64,000 nucleotides of DNA from an uncultured Saccharospirillaceae bacterium (GTDB lineage Bacteria > Pseudomonadota > Gammaproteobacteria > Pseudomonadales > Oceanobacteraceae). The stretch's first letter is position 1. Every line of letters starts with the position of its first letter. Of the stretch, positions 27,236-35,168 are shown piece after piece. The translations under genes were made by a program, and so were the position numbers. Below the pieces are notes generated by a model. That model did not search any database and was not told the origin of the DNA. It was given only the letters and a program-made list of their open reading frames with translations. The DNA is taken from contig CANNFT010000011.1 in NCBI GenBank assembly GCA_947503895.1, positions 62,001 to 126,000 on the forward strand, written 5' to 3'.

Positions 27236-27577
27236 ATGATGGAAGGCGAAACGCTGTTTAAGATTTTGTTTGTGAATCAAGATCAGGTTTTTCAAATCTT
27301 TGCAAAATCCGTATTTCAAAGTGAGTTATATGGCTTCATTGAGATCGAAGAAATTGTATTTGGTGAGAAGTCGAAACTGGTTCTAGACCCCGGCGAGGAG
27401 AAACTTAAGTCTGAATTCTCAGGTGTGAAGCGCTCCTATGTGCCCATGCACGCCATTATTCGCATTGATGAGGTAGAAAAGCAGGGAACTGCTAAAGTGA
27501 TGGACTCGGGTGGGGAAAACGTGACTCAATTTCCCGGTGCGCCACAGCGACCAGTACTGCCCAAAACGGATAGCTAA
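27236..27577 (+). CDS. DUF1820 family protein
   Basis: 113 residues. The core LFKILFVNQDQVFQIFAKSV, LYGFIEIEEIVFGEK and KRSYVPMHAIIRIDEVEKQG matches DUF1820, a small gammaproteobacterial cytoplasmic family of unknown function frequently found near miaB. Start ATG 27236 (27239 also possible). It is divergent from miaB, with 253 bases shared upstream. A disordered tail ends PGAPQRPVLPKTDS. Confidence 0.9.
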   Translation: MMEGETLFKILFVNQDQVFQIFAKSVFQSELYGFIEIEEIVFGEKSKLVLDPGEEKLKSEFSGVKRSYVPMHAIIRIDEVEKQGTAKVMDSGGENVTQFPGAPQRPVLPKTDS

Positions 27578-27676
27578 GGCCACTTGCCCGCTGTTCGTAG
27601 GTTAGATTTACACTTAAAATACGACAAATTAACCCGCAGACTTCTGCACAGATTAAGACCATAGGAATGGGTTGCC

Positions 27677-27886
27677 ATGACACAGGAAGTGAGCCAGCGC
27701 GTTCGCCGAGACGCAGCTTCGGAATCTATCAAATTTCGCCTTCGCACTGAGATTGATAAACTTGAATCTCAACTTTCACGACTTCAGCATGGTAAAAGCC
27801 AGCACCGAATCGCCCTGATGGAAACCTATCGCTCGATGATTAATACGCGGGCGGATTTACTCAAGCAAGTGGAAAACGGTTACTAA
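27677..27886 (+). CDS. Small helical protein, unknown
   Basis: 69 residues, predicted as one or two long charged helices (IKFRLRTEIDKLESQLSRLQ, then MINTRADLLKQVENG), so a coiled-coil hairpin is likely. AGGAATGGG lies before the ATG. It follows the DUF1820 gene by 99 bases on the same strand and may be cotranscribed. No family is recognised; coding status rests on ribosome site, composition and context. Confidence 0.6.
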   Translation: MTQEVSQRVRRDAASESIKFRLRTEIDKLESQLSRLQHGKSQHRIALMETYRSMINTRADLLKQVENGY

Positions 27887-28287
27887 TCGCACCTGAGTGG
27901 CTTGTTCTGCTTTGAGTAGCATTGACATGGCAGGTCATTCGTTCTGCGCGGACTTAAAGGCGACAGCCCGTCCATGATCATACTTATATTATCCCAGTCT
28001 AGAAGTGGTACTTTCTATAATATTTTGCTCTAACCCATGTCTATACAGCGAATCTAGGCCTCGTTATGGTGTGGATAAAGGCCGGATTGTTTAATCGCAA
28101 AGATACGGTTGCACGGATTTCGCTACACTGATGAAAACAGGCCATATTGTGGCTTACCACATTCTAACGAAGAGGGTCTTCAAGCTCGCCAAAATGACAT
28201 AGCGCTTATATTAGGAGATTGTTCGGCATAGAAATCGCTTTAACCAAAGAAGCTTCACCCCACAGCTCTATACTATGGAGGCCGACT
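27887..28287. other. Intergenic region, nothing recognised
   Basis: About 400 bases without a convincing gene, strong hairpin or repeat. An AGGAG at 28213-28217 lies too close to the in-frame TTG (28219) to serve it, so the promoter and leader of the next gene probably fall here. Confidence 0.4.
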
Positions 28288-28881
28288 ATGACACAGGTAG
28301 CAAAGCATCAATTGAAATGGCGACTGGCTGATGTCGAAGGTACAGGGATGGATCAAGTCAGCATTGTGATGCCAGAACTTGACAGTGCGCAGCCCAAAGA
28401 AATTCTCCTACCCACGGATATTCCTTCCCCTCACCCAACGGCTATGGATTTAAGATGGACAGAAGATGATCTGTCTTTGTTTTTCATGTTATTGGAGAAA
28501 ATGTTGGAGTGGCCGCTCGACGATCAAACACCCTTGGATTTAACGGACGATGGCATAATCGAAGTGCTACATGTGGTAGCGGCAGCGCGCTTTATTACTC
28601 CTTTGCCCGCAGATGATATTTTGGCTGAGGAAATTTCCACCGTGTTATATGAATGGGATATTGGCGATATCATTGCGATAAACTCGCACGATGGTTTTAA
28701 AAATGCAGTGATCGTTGCGTTAGACAGCATTGATGCAACCTGTGTGTTGCTGGATGAAATTAACGGTCATGAACAGTATTTTGATTTCGAAGTATTCGAC
28801 ACTTTGATCGTCAATAAACATTCCATCTTGCCCGGAGAATTTGGGCAGGTTTGCCCGGCATCGGAAGCGGTTATTCATTAA
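28288..28881 (+). CDS. Acidic cytoplasmic protein, unknown
   Basis: 197 residues from ATG 28288, which has an ideal GGAGG six bases upstream; a TTG 69 bases earlier is rejected for lack of spacing. The protein is strongly acidic (for example LRWTEDDLSLFFMLLEKMLEWPLDDQ), with an alpha/beta C-terminal part (GDIIAINSHDGFKNAVIVAL, HEQYFDFEVFDTLIV). No signal peptide, membrane helix or family I can name. A strong terminator follows, so it ends its own unit. Confidence 0.72.
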   Translation: MTQVAKHQLKWRLADVEGTGMDQVSIVMPELDSAQPKEILLPTDIPSPHPTAMDLRWTEDDLSLFFMLLEKMLEWPLDDQTPLDLTDDGIIEVLHVVAAARFITPLPADDILAEEISTVLYEWDIGDIIAINSHDGFKNAVIVALDSIDATCVLLDEINGHEQYFDFEVFDTLIVNKHSILPGEFGQVCPASEAVIH

Positions 28882-28902
28882 TTTATTAAACGATGTATTC
28901 CG

Positions 28903-28935
28903 TGCGCGGCTAATGTATTAGCCGCGCATTTTTTT
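28903..28935 (+). terminator. Strong rho-independent terminator
   Basis: A perfect 12-bp stem TGCGCGGCTAAT / ATTAGCCGCGCA with a minimal loop is followed directly by seven T. It terminates the acidic unknown gene 21 bases after its stop. Confidence 0.9.
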
Positions 28936-29163
28936 GTCTTTTCGTTAGACCGCCATCGCTTGTCTGAGAAAACGCTCTATGTCCGACGTTCTCAATTCAA
29001 GGCATCGAAAACACTCAAAAATAGAGCCAGCTGCGCCAAAGAACTGAATGATGTTCGTTCACTGACTGAGAGTTTGAATGAGTATTGTGCAATTCATGGT
29101 CTTTATGCGCCAAAATGACTATTTTTTCACTTGAAATCAATCAATGTGCTAATTGCGCCTTGT

Positions 29164-29181
29164 TGTCATGTCGTTGTCATA
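29164..29181 (+). promoter_or_regulatory. Pho box upstream of alkaline phosphatase
   Basis: Direct repeat TTGTCAT (29164-29170) and TTGTCAT (29175-29181), 11 bases start to start, matches the PhoB-binding Pho box (CTGTCAT repeats at 11-bp spacing). An AT-rich stretch with TAAACT lies just downstream as a possible -10. It is 127 bases before the phosphatase start. The rest of the 28936-29307 gap shows no gene. Confidence 0.82.
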
Positions 29182-29307
29182 TTTAAACTCTAGCATCCGC
29201 GCCAGAGATACACTTTAGAAATACTTTGGTGTGGGCTTACGCTCCTCTTTTAGCAGGATGGGTAAGGGCTCTATCCGAACATAACAATAATCAATTGGGG
29301 ATCTTCC

Positions 29308-30933
29308 ATGCGAGCGCTATTAACATTGTCATCTGCCTTGGTGGCTTCGACATTGCTCACAGCCTGTACTCAAAATGTACAGAACACCTCTGCTGACAGC
29401 AGTAAAATTAAAAACGTCATCATGATGATTGGTGATGGCATGGGACCACAGCAAGTGGGCTTATTGGAAGAGTACGTCACACGTGCTCCTAGTAACCCTT
29501 ACAATGGTCAGCCAACAGCGATTTCTGTGTTAGCGAACGAAGGTTCAGTGGGCATGTCCATGACAGGGCCTCATGGTAGCATCGTCGTTGACTCTGCATG
29601 CTCCGCCACTCAATTGGCTACAGGTAAGCCTGCAGGGAGCGAAGTGATTGGCTTAGATAGCAATGGCAATGCGGTTGAAACCATTTTAGAACGTGCGAAA
29701 GCTATGGGGAAAGCGACAGGCCTTGTATCAGACACTCGTTTAACGCATGCGACACCGGCTTCTTTTGCTGCACATAAAGCGCATCGTTCATTAGAAAATG
29801 AAATTGCGGAAGAAATGCTGAAAGAAACCCAAGTCGATGTCATGTTGTCAGGCGGTTTGCGCCACTGGATACCAAAGGGTTCGAGTAAAGATAATGCAGA
29901 GTTGGTTAAGTTAATTAATGAACCAACGGTTAAAATCAAATCCAAGCGTAAAGACGGTAAAAATTTATTGTTAGATGCGAAAAAAATGGGGTATGAGTTA
30001 GCTTTTAACCGTGATCAATTAGCCGCTGCAAAAGGGAATAAAGTACTGGGTTTGTTTGCTTATTCTGGCATGTTAGATGGCATTAACTACACGGCTAGCA
30101 AGAACGATCCTAAGCGTGCTGAGCCAAGCTTAAAAGAACTCACCGTAAAAGCGTTGGACATCCTATCTAAAGATCCGGATGGCTTCTTCTTGATGATTGA
30201 AGGTGGACAAATTGATTGGGCTGGCCACAACAATGATACTGCCACCATGCTTCATGAGCTGTTGAAATTTGATGAAGCGGTTCAAGCTGTTCATGATTGG
30301 GTGAAAGGTCGTGATGACACTTTGGTGATATTAACAGCTGACCACGAAACGGGCAGTTTTGGATTCTCTTACAGCCGCACAGATCTACCAGAAGCACAAA
30401 AATCTTCAGGCACTGCATTCAAAGATCGCGATTACCATCCGAACTTTAACTTTGGTGATTTGAATAAGTTAGATCAAATTCATGCACAAAAAATTAGTTT
30501 AACTAACTTCTACTATAACGAAGTTTATGGCAAAAAAATTACGCCTGTTGAATTGATGAAAAAGTTTAATGACATCAGCGAATTCAAAATCACTAAACAG
30601 CAAGCCGCCGAAATCTTAGCGCGTGAAGCAAATAGCTCGAAAGCGGAAGCCGATGCAAAATATGGCAGTCACAAATACCTTTCAGAAAATGAATTCCCTA
30701 AGATTGATGATTTCAAGGAATTCTATGTATACGGTGATGAAGGTCATATCAGCTTGATGGCTCGTAAGATTGCGGCGGGTCAAAATACAGTTTGGGGCAC
30801 CGGAACGCACACCGCAGTACCAGTCACTGTTATTGCATGGGGACCAAAAGGTGTCACTGAGCAATTCAGTAAAATGATGCACCATGTTGAAGTAGGCGCT
30901 AAAACCATCAAAGCGATGGAAAATAAACTGTAA
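29308..30933 (+). CDS. phoA: Alkaline phosphatase, predicted lipoprotein
   Basis: 541-residue phosphomonoesterase. The N-terminus has a lipobox (STLLTAC, Cys about 20), so it is probably lipid-anchored instead of free in the periplasm. Metal and active-site elements are visible: MMIGDGMG (metal Asp), catalytic Ser in VDSACSATQLATG, RLTHATPASF, MIEGGQIDWAGHNND and LTADHETGSFGF, with a further metal His likely in GTGTHTAVPVTV. The large insert between the last motifs resembles the marine (Vibrio-type) phosphatases. The Pho box upstream and the terminator downstream make it a single phosphate-starvation unit. Confidence 0.92.
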   Translation: MRALLTLSSALVASTLLTACTQNVQNTSADSSKIKNVIMMIGDGMGPQQVGLLEEYVTRAPSNPYNGQPTAISVLANEGSVGMSMTGPHGSIVVDSACSATQLATGKPAGSEVIGLDSNGNAVETILERAKAMGKATGLVSDTRLTHATPASFAAHKAHRSLENEIAEEMLKETQVDVMLSGGLRHWIPKGSSKDNAELVKLINEPTVKIKSKRKDGKNLLLDAKKMGYELAFNRDQLAAAKGNKVLGLFAYSGMLDGINYTASKNDPKRAEPSLKELTVKALDILSKDPDGFFLMIEGGQIDWAGHNNDTATMLHELLKFDEAVQAVHDWVKGRDDTLVILTADHETGSFGFSYSRTDLPEAQKSSGTAFKDRDYHPNFNFGDLNKLDQIHAQKISLTNFYYNEVYGKKITPVELMKKFNDISEFKITKQQAAEILAREANSSKAEADAKYGSHKYLSENEFPKIDDFKEFYVYGDEGHISLMARKIAAGQNTVWGTGTHTAVPVTVIAWGPKGVTEQFSKMMHHVEVGAKTIKAMENKL

Positions 30934-30975
30934 GCGATATCCAGATTAGCGGGTGTCGTTTGACCCCGCAGCTTG

Positions 30976-31011
30976 AAAAAAGGCGCATCGTTCACTCGAT
31001 GCGCCTTTTTT
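30976..31011. terminator. Bidirectional terminator after phoA
   Basis: A 15-bp stem AAAAAAGGCGCATCG / CGATGCGCCTTTTTT with a 6-base loop begins 42 bases past the phosphatase stop. Poly-A and poly-T flanks allow use in both directions. Confidence 0.92.
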
Positions 31012-31150
31012 GTGGGGAATAGCCACATCGTATTGCGAGACGAAAGTCTCTAAACCCAGCATGGATCGTATCGAACATAGAAATTCACGTGAGACAGTGG
31101 CACCATTGGACCCACTTGTTAAAACAATCCGTCCACAGAGCCAGTCTATA

Positions 31151-31180
31151 CACAGGTTTTGATCACAGGTATAACCTGTG
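31151..31180. promoter_or_regulatory. CACAGGT dyad upstream of the PagL-like gene
   Basis: A perfect dyad CACAGGTATAACCTGTG (31164-31180) is accompanied by another CACAGGT half-site at 31151-31157. It lies in the 413-base gap between phoA and the PagL-like gene, about 170 bases before the latter's start. It looks like a repressor or activator operator. The remainder of the gap holds nothing I can name. Confidence 0.55.
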
Positions 31181-31346
31181 TCGGGTTGACCTCCACACTT
31201 TGCTTATTTTTTAGGGTGTCGGCGACAGCAGCAGGTATATAGGGTTTTGGCCGAGTGTACCGGCTCTATTGAATGAACAGACTCCAACGCAGTCATTATG
31301 ACTAAACGAATTCTTAATTGGATTTCAAGACTTCTAGGACGATGAA

Positions 31347-32006
31347 ATGCCGTTTGTGCGCAGTAATGAAAAGAGCTTATTTCCTGTAATTCCAAAGTTA
31401 TCGGTGATTGCCATTGCCTTTCTTATTGTGCTCAAAACATCAATGGCGCATGCAGAACCACAAGAGCAGCAGCAAGATGAGTCTGCGGGTTGGAAGGCAG
31501 CGGTGGTGGGCAGTTTGCTGTTAACCTTGGCGACCAACCCCTTACATGCCGATTCAGGTGGCATGGCGTATATGCAAGCCACTGATGCGGGCGCGCTCAA
31601 AATGCTTTTCCGCTGGCATCCCGAAGAAGCGGCCGGACAGCTGGGTCCGATTCGTATCACGAATTATCTACAAGTGGCTTACAGCAAATGGCAGTCGTTT
31701 GAGGACAGTACGCAGAAAGGCTCAAACAATGTACTCGAAGCCATTCCTATCTTTCGTCTAGGTTGGAGTGAAGAAAGTGTATTGAGCTATGTCGAGACGT
31801 CTGTCGGAATCGCCTTATTTTCGACCACGGAATTGAATGATCGCCGATTTGGCAGCAACTTTCAGTTCACGGACTCGATCGCATTTGGTGGGTATTTAGA
31901 TCAGTGGGACTGGTCATTTCAGTTCCAACACTATTCAAACAATTCAATATCATTGCCAAATAATGGTATTAATTTTTATACCTTTAACGTCGCTTACCAT
32001 TACTAA
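31347..32006 (+). CDS. PagL-like lipid A 3-O-deacylase
   Basis: 219 residues: N-terminal signal region (LSVIAIAFLIVLKTSMAHA), an 8-strand-like barrel (ITNYLQVAYSKWQSF, VLSYVETSVGIALFS) and the PagL signature at the C-terminus: WSFQFQHYSNNSISLPNNGINFY, carrying the catalytic His and Ser in HYSN. PagL removes the 3-O-acyl chain of lipid A in the outer membrane. The position 14 residues after the His, acidic (Glu140) in P. aeruginosa PagL as I recall, is Asn here. AGGA lies seven bases before the ATG. The fold assignment is good; activity is less sure. Confidence 0.8.
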   Translation: MPFVRSNEKSLFPVIPKLSVIAIAFLIVLKTSMAHAEPQEQQQDESAGWKAAVVGSLLLTLATNPLHADSGGMAYMQATDAGALKMLFRWHPEEAAGQLGPIRITNYLQVAYSKWQSFEDSTQKGSNNVLEAIPIFRLGWSEESVLSYVETSVGIALFSTTELNDRRFGSNFQFTDSIAFGGYLDQWDWSFQFQHYSNNSISLPNNGINFYTFNVAYHY

Positions 32007-32039
32007 AATGGGCAAAGTATCTCGGGTGCAGGCTTTTGG

Positions 32040-32309
32040 CTAACTGCTGGCGCGGTGACTCTCAATAAACGAAATGGCATCGGTTACGGCGAAATTCACC
32101 CGTCGATTGATTTCTTCGTATTCATGGGCAGACATGTAAAAAGCAATATCGACTTCGTGACTAAAGTAACGTGTAGGCAGGTGATTTAACGCAATGCATG
32201 CGAGGTCCACCAGTTGATCTTCTGTGTAGCCTCTAGGTCGAGCGAGCACATTCACGACCTCAACCACTTTGAGTTCGTAGTAGTTATGGATCCGGTCAGA
32301 AATTGACAT
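32040..32309 (-). CDS. ComFB-like protein
   Basis: 89 residues. IHNYYELKVVEVVNVL, LVDLACIALNHLPTRYF and the tail VNFAVTDAISFIESH match the late-competence ComFB family, small dimeric proteins, some of which bind cyclic di-GMP. The cysteines common in ComFB proteins with a metal site are absent apart from one (ACIAL). Given several other c-di-GMP proteins in the window it may be a small effector, but this is inference. Confidence 0.75.
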   Translation of the reverse strand: MSISDRIHNYYELKVVEVVNVLARPRGYTEDQLVDLACIALNHLPTRYFSHEVDIAFYMSAHEYEEINRRVNFAVTDAISFIESHRASS

Positions 32310-32458
32310 TGCTACCGCCTCTTCCCTTATTCTCTTTCTCAGTGTAGTTCAAAAATTTAAAGTGGCTAAAGCGCCCTCTTCATCTGTACCTTTGGCACAC
32401 TGAGACTGGTACACTTATTTCCCATTGATGATCAAATGAATGGTTGAGACCCCGGAAC

Positions 32459-32698
32459 GTGATTGAAAAAGAAGACTTGCCACTACTCGGCACACAAACC
32501 ATGCCATTCGGTAAGTACCAAGGGCGCGTTTTAATCGACCTTCCTGAGCCATACTTGTTATGGATGCAGGGAAAAGGCTGGCCCAATGGAAAATTAGGGC
32601 AGCTATTAGCACTGTGCTTAGAGTTGAAAATCAATGGACTGGAATATCTAATCGACCCGTTCCGAGCGGAGCCCCACGCAAACCATACCCTTCACTAA
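32459..32698 (+). CDS. DUF3820 family protein
   Basis: 79 residues from GTG 32459 (a TTG at 32444 would add five). MPFGKYQGRVLIDLPEPYLLWMQ and WPNGKLGQLLALCLELKING match DUF3820, small proteins of unknown biochemical function in gammaproteobacteria. It lies 8 bases before the metallopeptidase gene, probably the same transcript. The start codon is uncertain. Confidence 0.8.
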   Translation: MIEKEDLPLLGTQTMPFGKYQGRVLIDLPEPYLLWMQGKGWPNGKLGQLLALCLELKINGLEYLIDPFRAEPHANHTLH

Positions 32699-32706
32699 CG
32701 CCACCC

Positions 32707-33396
32707 ATGATTACCTTTCCCTACAAAGTTCGTCGTAGCCAGCGGAAAACAGCGGCGATACATATTGGTCGCGATGGCGTTGAAGTACGCGTACCCGTGC
32801 ACGTAAAGGACGCTTGGATCAAACAATGGCTCACTCAAAAGCAGTCATGGATATTAAGCAAGCTTGCGGAGCAAGAAACAAAAGTCGCCACGCAGACCCA
32901 ATTGAAGTGGGGGCAACCGATCTTGTTTTTGGGGGAAGAGATTCCTGTATTGCTTAGCCAAGGCGCCAAGGTGAGTCACAGGAGCCCACAGGTCATCTTT
33001 GATGGCACAAGTTTTCAAGTGGCACTGCACGATGAAACGCAGCTGCGGCCATTAATGGAAGCATGGTTTAAACACCAAGCGAAGCAATATATGACGCCGC
33101 GAGCCCATGAAATAGCGCAAGATATGGGTGTGCGTGCGCGCTTAAAACAGGTTCGTTTTCGTCGAACCAAAACCAAGTGGGGTCATTGTACTCAACACGG
33201 CGATTTGCAATTTAATTGGCAAATTATGGGTGCACCCAAGGGCGTCATTGATTATTTAATTTGCCACGAGGTCAGTCATTTAATTCATCCAAATCATTCA
33301 CGTGCTTTTTGGCAAACGGTGGCATCATGGGATGCAAACTACCTGTCTCACGAAAAGTGGCTAAAAGACGATGGATTTCGACTCACCTGGCACTGA
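32707..33396 (+). CDS. YgjP-like M48/SprT-type metallopeptidase (DUF45)
   Basis: 229 residues from ATG 32707. The zinc motif is HEVSHLIHPNHS (HExxH followed by a downstream His), in ICHEVSHLIHPNHSRAFW; RFRRTKTKWGHCTQHGDLQF is also typical of the YgjP/DUF45 family. The N-terminal half is a beta domain (YKVRRSQRKTAAIHIGRDGV). Substrates are unknown. The open frame extends upstream over DUF3820, but the ATG fits the family's usual start. Confidence 0.88.
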   Translation: MITFPYKVRRSQRKTAAIHIGRDGVEVRVPVHVKDAWIKQWLTQKQSWILSKLAEQETKVATQTQLKWGQPILFLGEEIPVLLSQGAKVSHRSPQVIFDGTSFQVALHDETQLRPLMEAWFKHQAKQYMTPRAHEIAQDMGVRARLKQVRFRRTKTKWGHCTQHGDLQFNWQIMGAPKGVIDYLICHEVSHLIHPNHSRAFWQTVASWDANYLSHEKWLKDDGFRLTWH

Positions 33397-33421
33397 TTCA
33401 CGCGCGTCGCTTCAGCTTTTG

Positions 33422-33748
33422 CTAATTCGTCTGGCTTGAGCGTGTGTCCAGCAGCGCCCACTTCTCTGCTCGAGATAGCTTTTTAATCTGGGCTTCGCGC
33501 TTGCAAGCAGATGAGCGATTCATGCAGCTTTCTTGATAGGCTAATTGAACGGGTCGTCGGCTACGCGTATAGCGCGCGCCACCGGCGAGTAGCCCGTTAT
33601 GTTGCTCTATGCGCCGAGCGATATCGGTTGTCACTCCAGTGTATAACGTGCCATCCGCACACAATAAAATGTAGGTGTACCATGCGCTGGTCGTCTCGCT
33701 TGCTTCGACTGTTCGTGAGGCCTTTTTGACCGGTGCTGGGTGATCCAT
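33422..33748 (-). CDS. GIY-YIG domain protein, YhbQ type
   Basis: 108 residues. The core WYTYILLCADGTLYTGVTTDIARRIEQHN carries the GIY-YIG strands (YTYILL, LYTGVT) and the conserved Arg. A C-terminal KREAQIKKLSRAEKWALL completes the UPF0213/YhbQ fold. It is a nuclease-fold protein with possible DNA-damage or editing role. It abuts the GNAT gene upstream with no gap. Confidence 0.9.
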   Translation of the reverse strand: MDHPAPVKKASRTVEASETTSAWYTYILLCADGTLYTGVTTDIARRIEQHNGLLAGGARYTRSRRPVQLAYQESCMNRSSACKREAQIKKLSRAEKWALLDTRSSQTN

Positions 33749-34009
33749 CTAGCGTAAAAACTTCGCTACGTACCAGCATGATGCTTGAATGCTATACGAC
33801 TCACCTTTAGCCCATTTTAAGCCTCGGCGTACAAGCGCTTCGGCTAGGCCTTGGCCTCGCAAGTGATCTGGAACATAGGTGCGCGTAAAGTCGACCTCCT
33901 GCCCAGATAATCGATACTCTAGAATCGCTTGATGATCGGCGGCTGTGTCATCACTTGCTTGTATGATAAAACGTGATTGTTCCGGCTGGTGCTCGACTGT
34001 CTTATTCAC
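33749..34009 (-). CDS. Small GNAT-like N-acetyltransferase (YjdJ-like)
   Basis: 86 residues matching the compact Gcn5-like family: AILEYRLSGQEVDFTRTYVPDHLRGQGLAEALVRRGLKWA, with the acetyl-CoA loop RGQGLA. These mini-acetyltransferases lack most of the GNAT N-lobe and have no defined substrate. It ends one base before the YhbQ-like gene, so the two form an operon. Confidence 0.87.
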   Translation of the reverse strand: MNKTVEHQPEQSRFIIQASDDTAADHQAILEYRLSGQEVDFTRTYVPDHLRGQGLAEALVRRGLKWAKGESYSIQASCWYVAKFLR

Positions 34010-34186
34010 ATCTATGCCCTTTACTGAGAGGATCTGACCAAGCTGTACGGTCTATGGTACTACAAAGCCTGCCAATGAATCTTTGAATACGGCTCACTGA
34101 AATAAGCGGCAAAATTGGTGGCACCACAGCAACGGAACCTAAAAACGCATAAGCTGTAATAATGAATCGATGAATAAGGAATGTGC

Positions 34187-34657
34187 ATGACGACCTCTAA
34201 AACCTTACTGATTGTTTTTCATGCCCCTTCTGAAAATACACTAAGAATGCGCCAAGCCATGGAGGCTGCGATTAAAGCGCAAACTTTAGAGCAGACATGT
34301 GTCAAATGCCTAGGCCCTCTCGACACGCAAGCCGAAGATGTATTGAATGCAGATGCCGTGATTTTAGGCACAACGGAAAATCTGGGTTATATGAGTGGGG
34401 CTTTGAAAGACTTTTTTGATCGCACTTATTACCCTTGTATTGAGCGCAAGCAAGGAATGCCGGTTGCCGCCGTCATTCGAGCAGGTCAAGACGGCACGGG
34501 TACACGACGAGCCTTAGAAAGCATCCTAACGGGCTTAAAGTGGCGCTGGGTACAGGCTCCGTTAATTTGCAAAGGGCCGTGGCAAGAAGGGTTTATTGAA
34601 CAATGTGAGGAATTAGCTTCTGCTATGGCGGTCGGCTTAGATTGCGGAATGTTATAA
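34187..34657 (+). CDS. Flavodoxin-like / NADPH-FMN reductase family protein
   Basis: 156 residues from ATG 34187 (AAGGA six bases upstream; the ATG at 34181 is too close). LLIVFHAPSENTLRMRQAM is a modified flavodoxin P-loop. ADAVILGTTENLGYMSGALKDFFDRTYYP matches the FMN-binding and helix region of flavodoxin-fold reductases. Probably an FMN-dependent oxidoreductase; no partner is adjacent. Confidence 0.83.
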   Translation: MTTSKTLLIVFHAPSENTLRMRQAMEAAIKAQTLEQTCVKCLGPLDTQAEDVLNADAVILGTTENLGYMSGALKDFFDRTYYPCIERKQGMPVAAVIRAGQDGTGTRRALESILTGLKWRWVQAPLICKGPWQEGFIEQCEELASAMAVGLDCGML

Positions 34658-35168
34658 CCTTATGCCCGTAGCGAAGTTGCCTACCTATTTTTCGTGCAGC
34701 ATATTATAAGCCCCAGTGGGTTTTAAAATGTTTCCATCGAACAGTTTAGAATCATTGCGACATACGGGAACGAATTCACCTAGGACTCAGTCCTATGATT
34801 GATAATTAGACATTTTTTGTTCAGAAGTGGCTGACATTGCGAGTTAATAGGCTCACAATAGCGCTCATTGTCAGCGGATTGGAATATCAGCATTCCGTCA
34901 GCGCGCTGTGCTTCTTCAAAATTAAAATAATAACAATGTCCGCCGTTTATTGTGATCGCTACTGAATTGACTGAACCATCCGTTTATCGCATGCGATAAG
35001 TACATTGATTCGGCGATGACACGCCGTTTGAATGATCATGAAAAAACGCATCGTTTTTCGTTTGACGTCTCATCAACGGAATGAAGTGAGGTGGTAGAGA
35101 AACCGAGGGATCAATATGTATTTGGCTATAATGGATGAATCTTGCCCTAAAATGTGGGTTACGTGTTT
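34658..35168. other. Intergenic region, nothing recognised
   Basis: About 510 bases, AT-rich in places, with no gene and no strong hairpin found. It should contain the promoter of the GGDEF gene. A short palindromic GCATGC-type element (34988-34995) is not distinctive. Confidence 0.4.
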
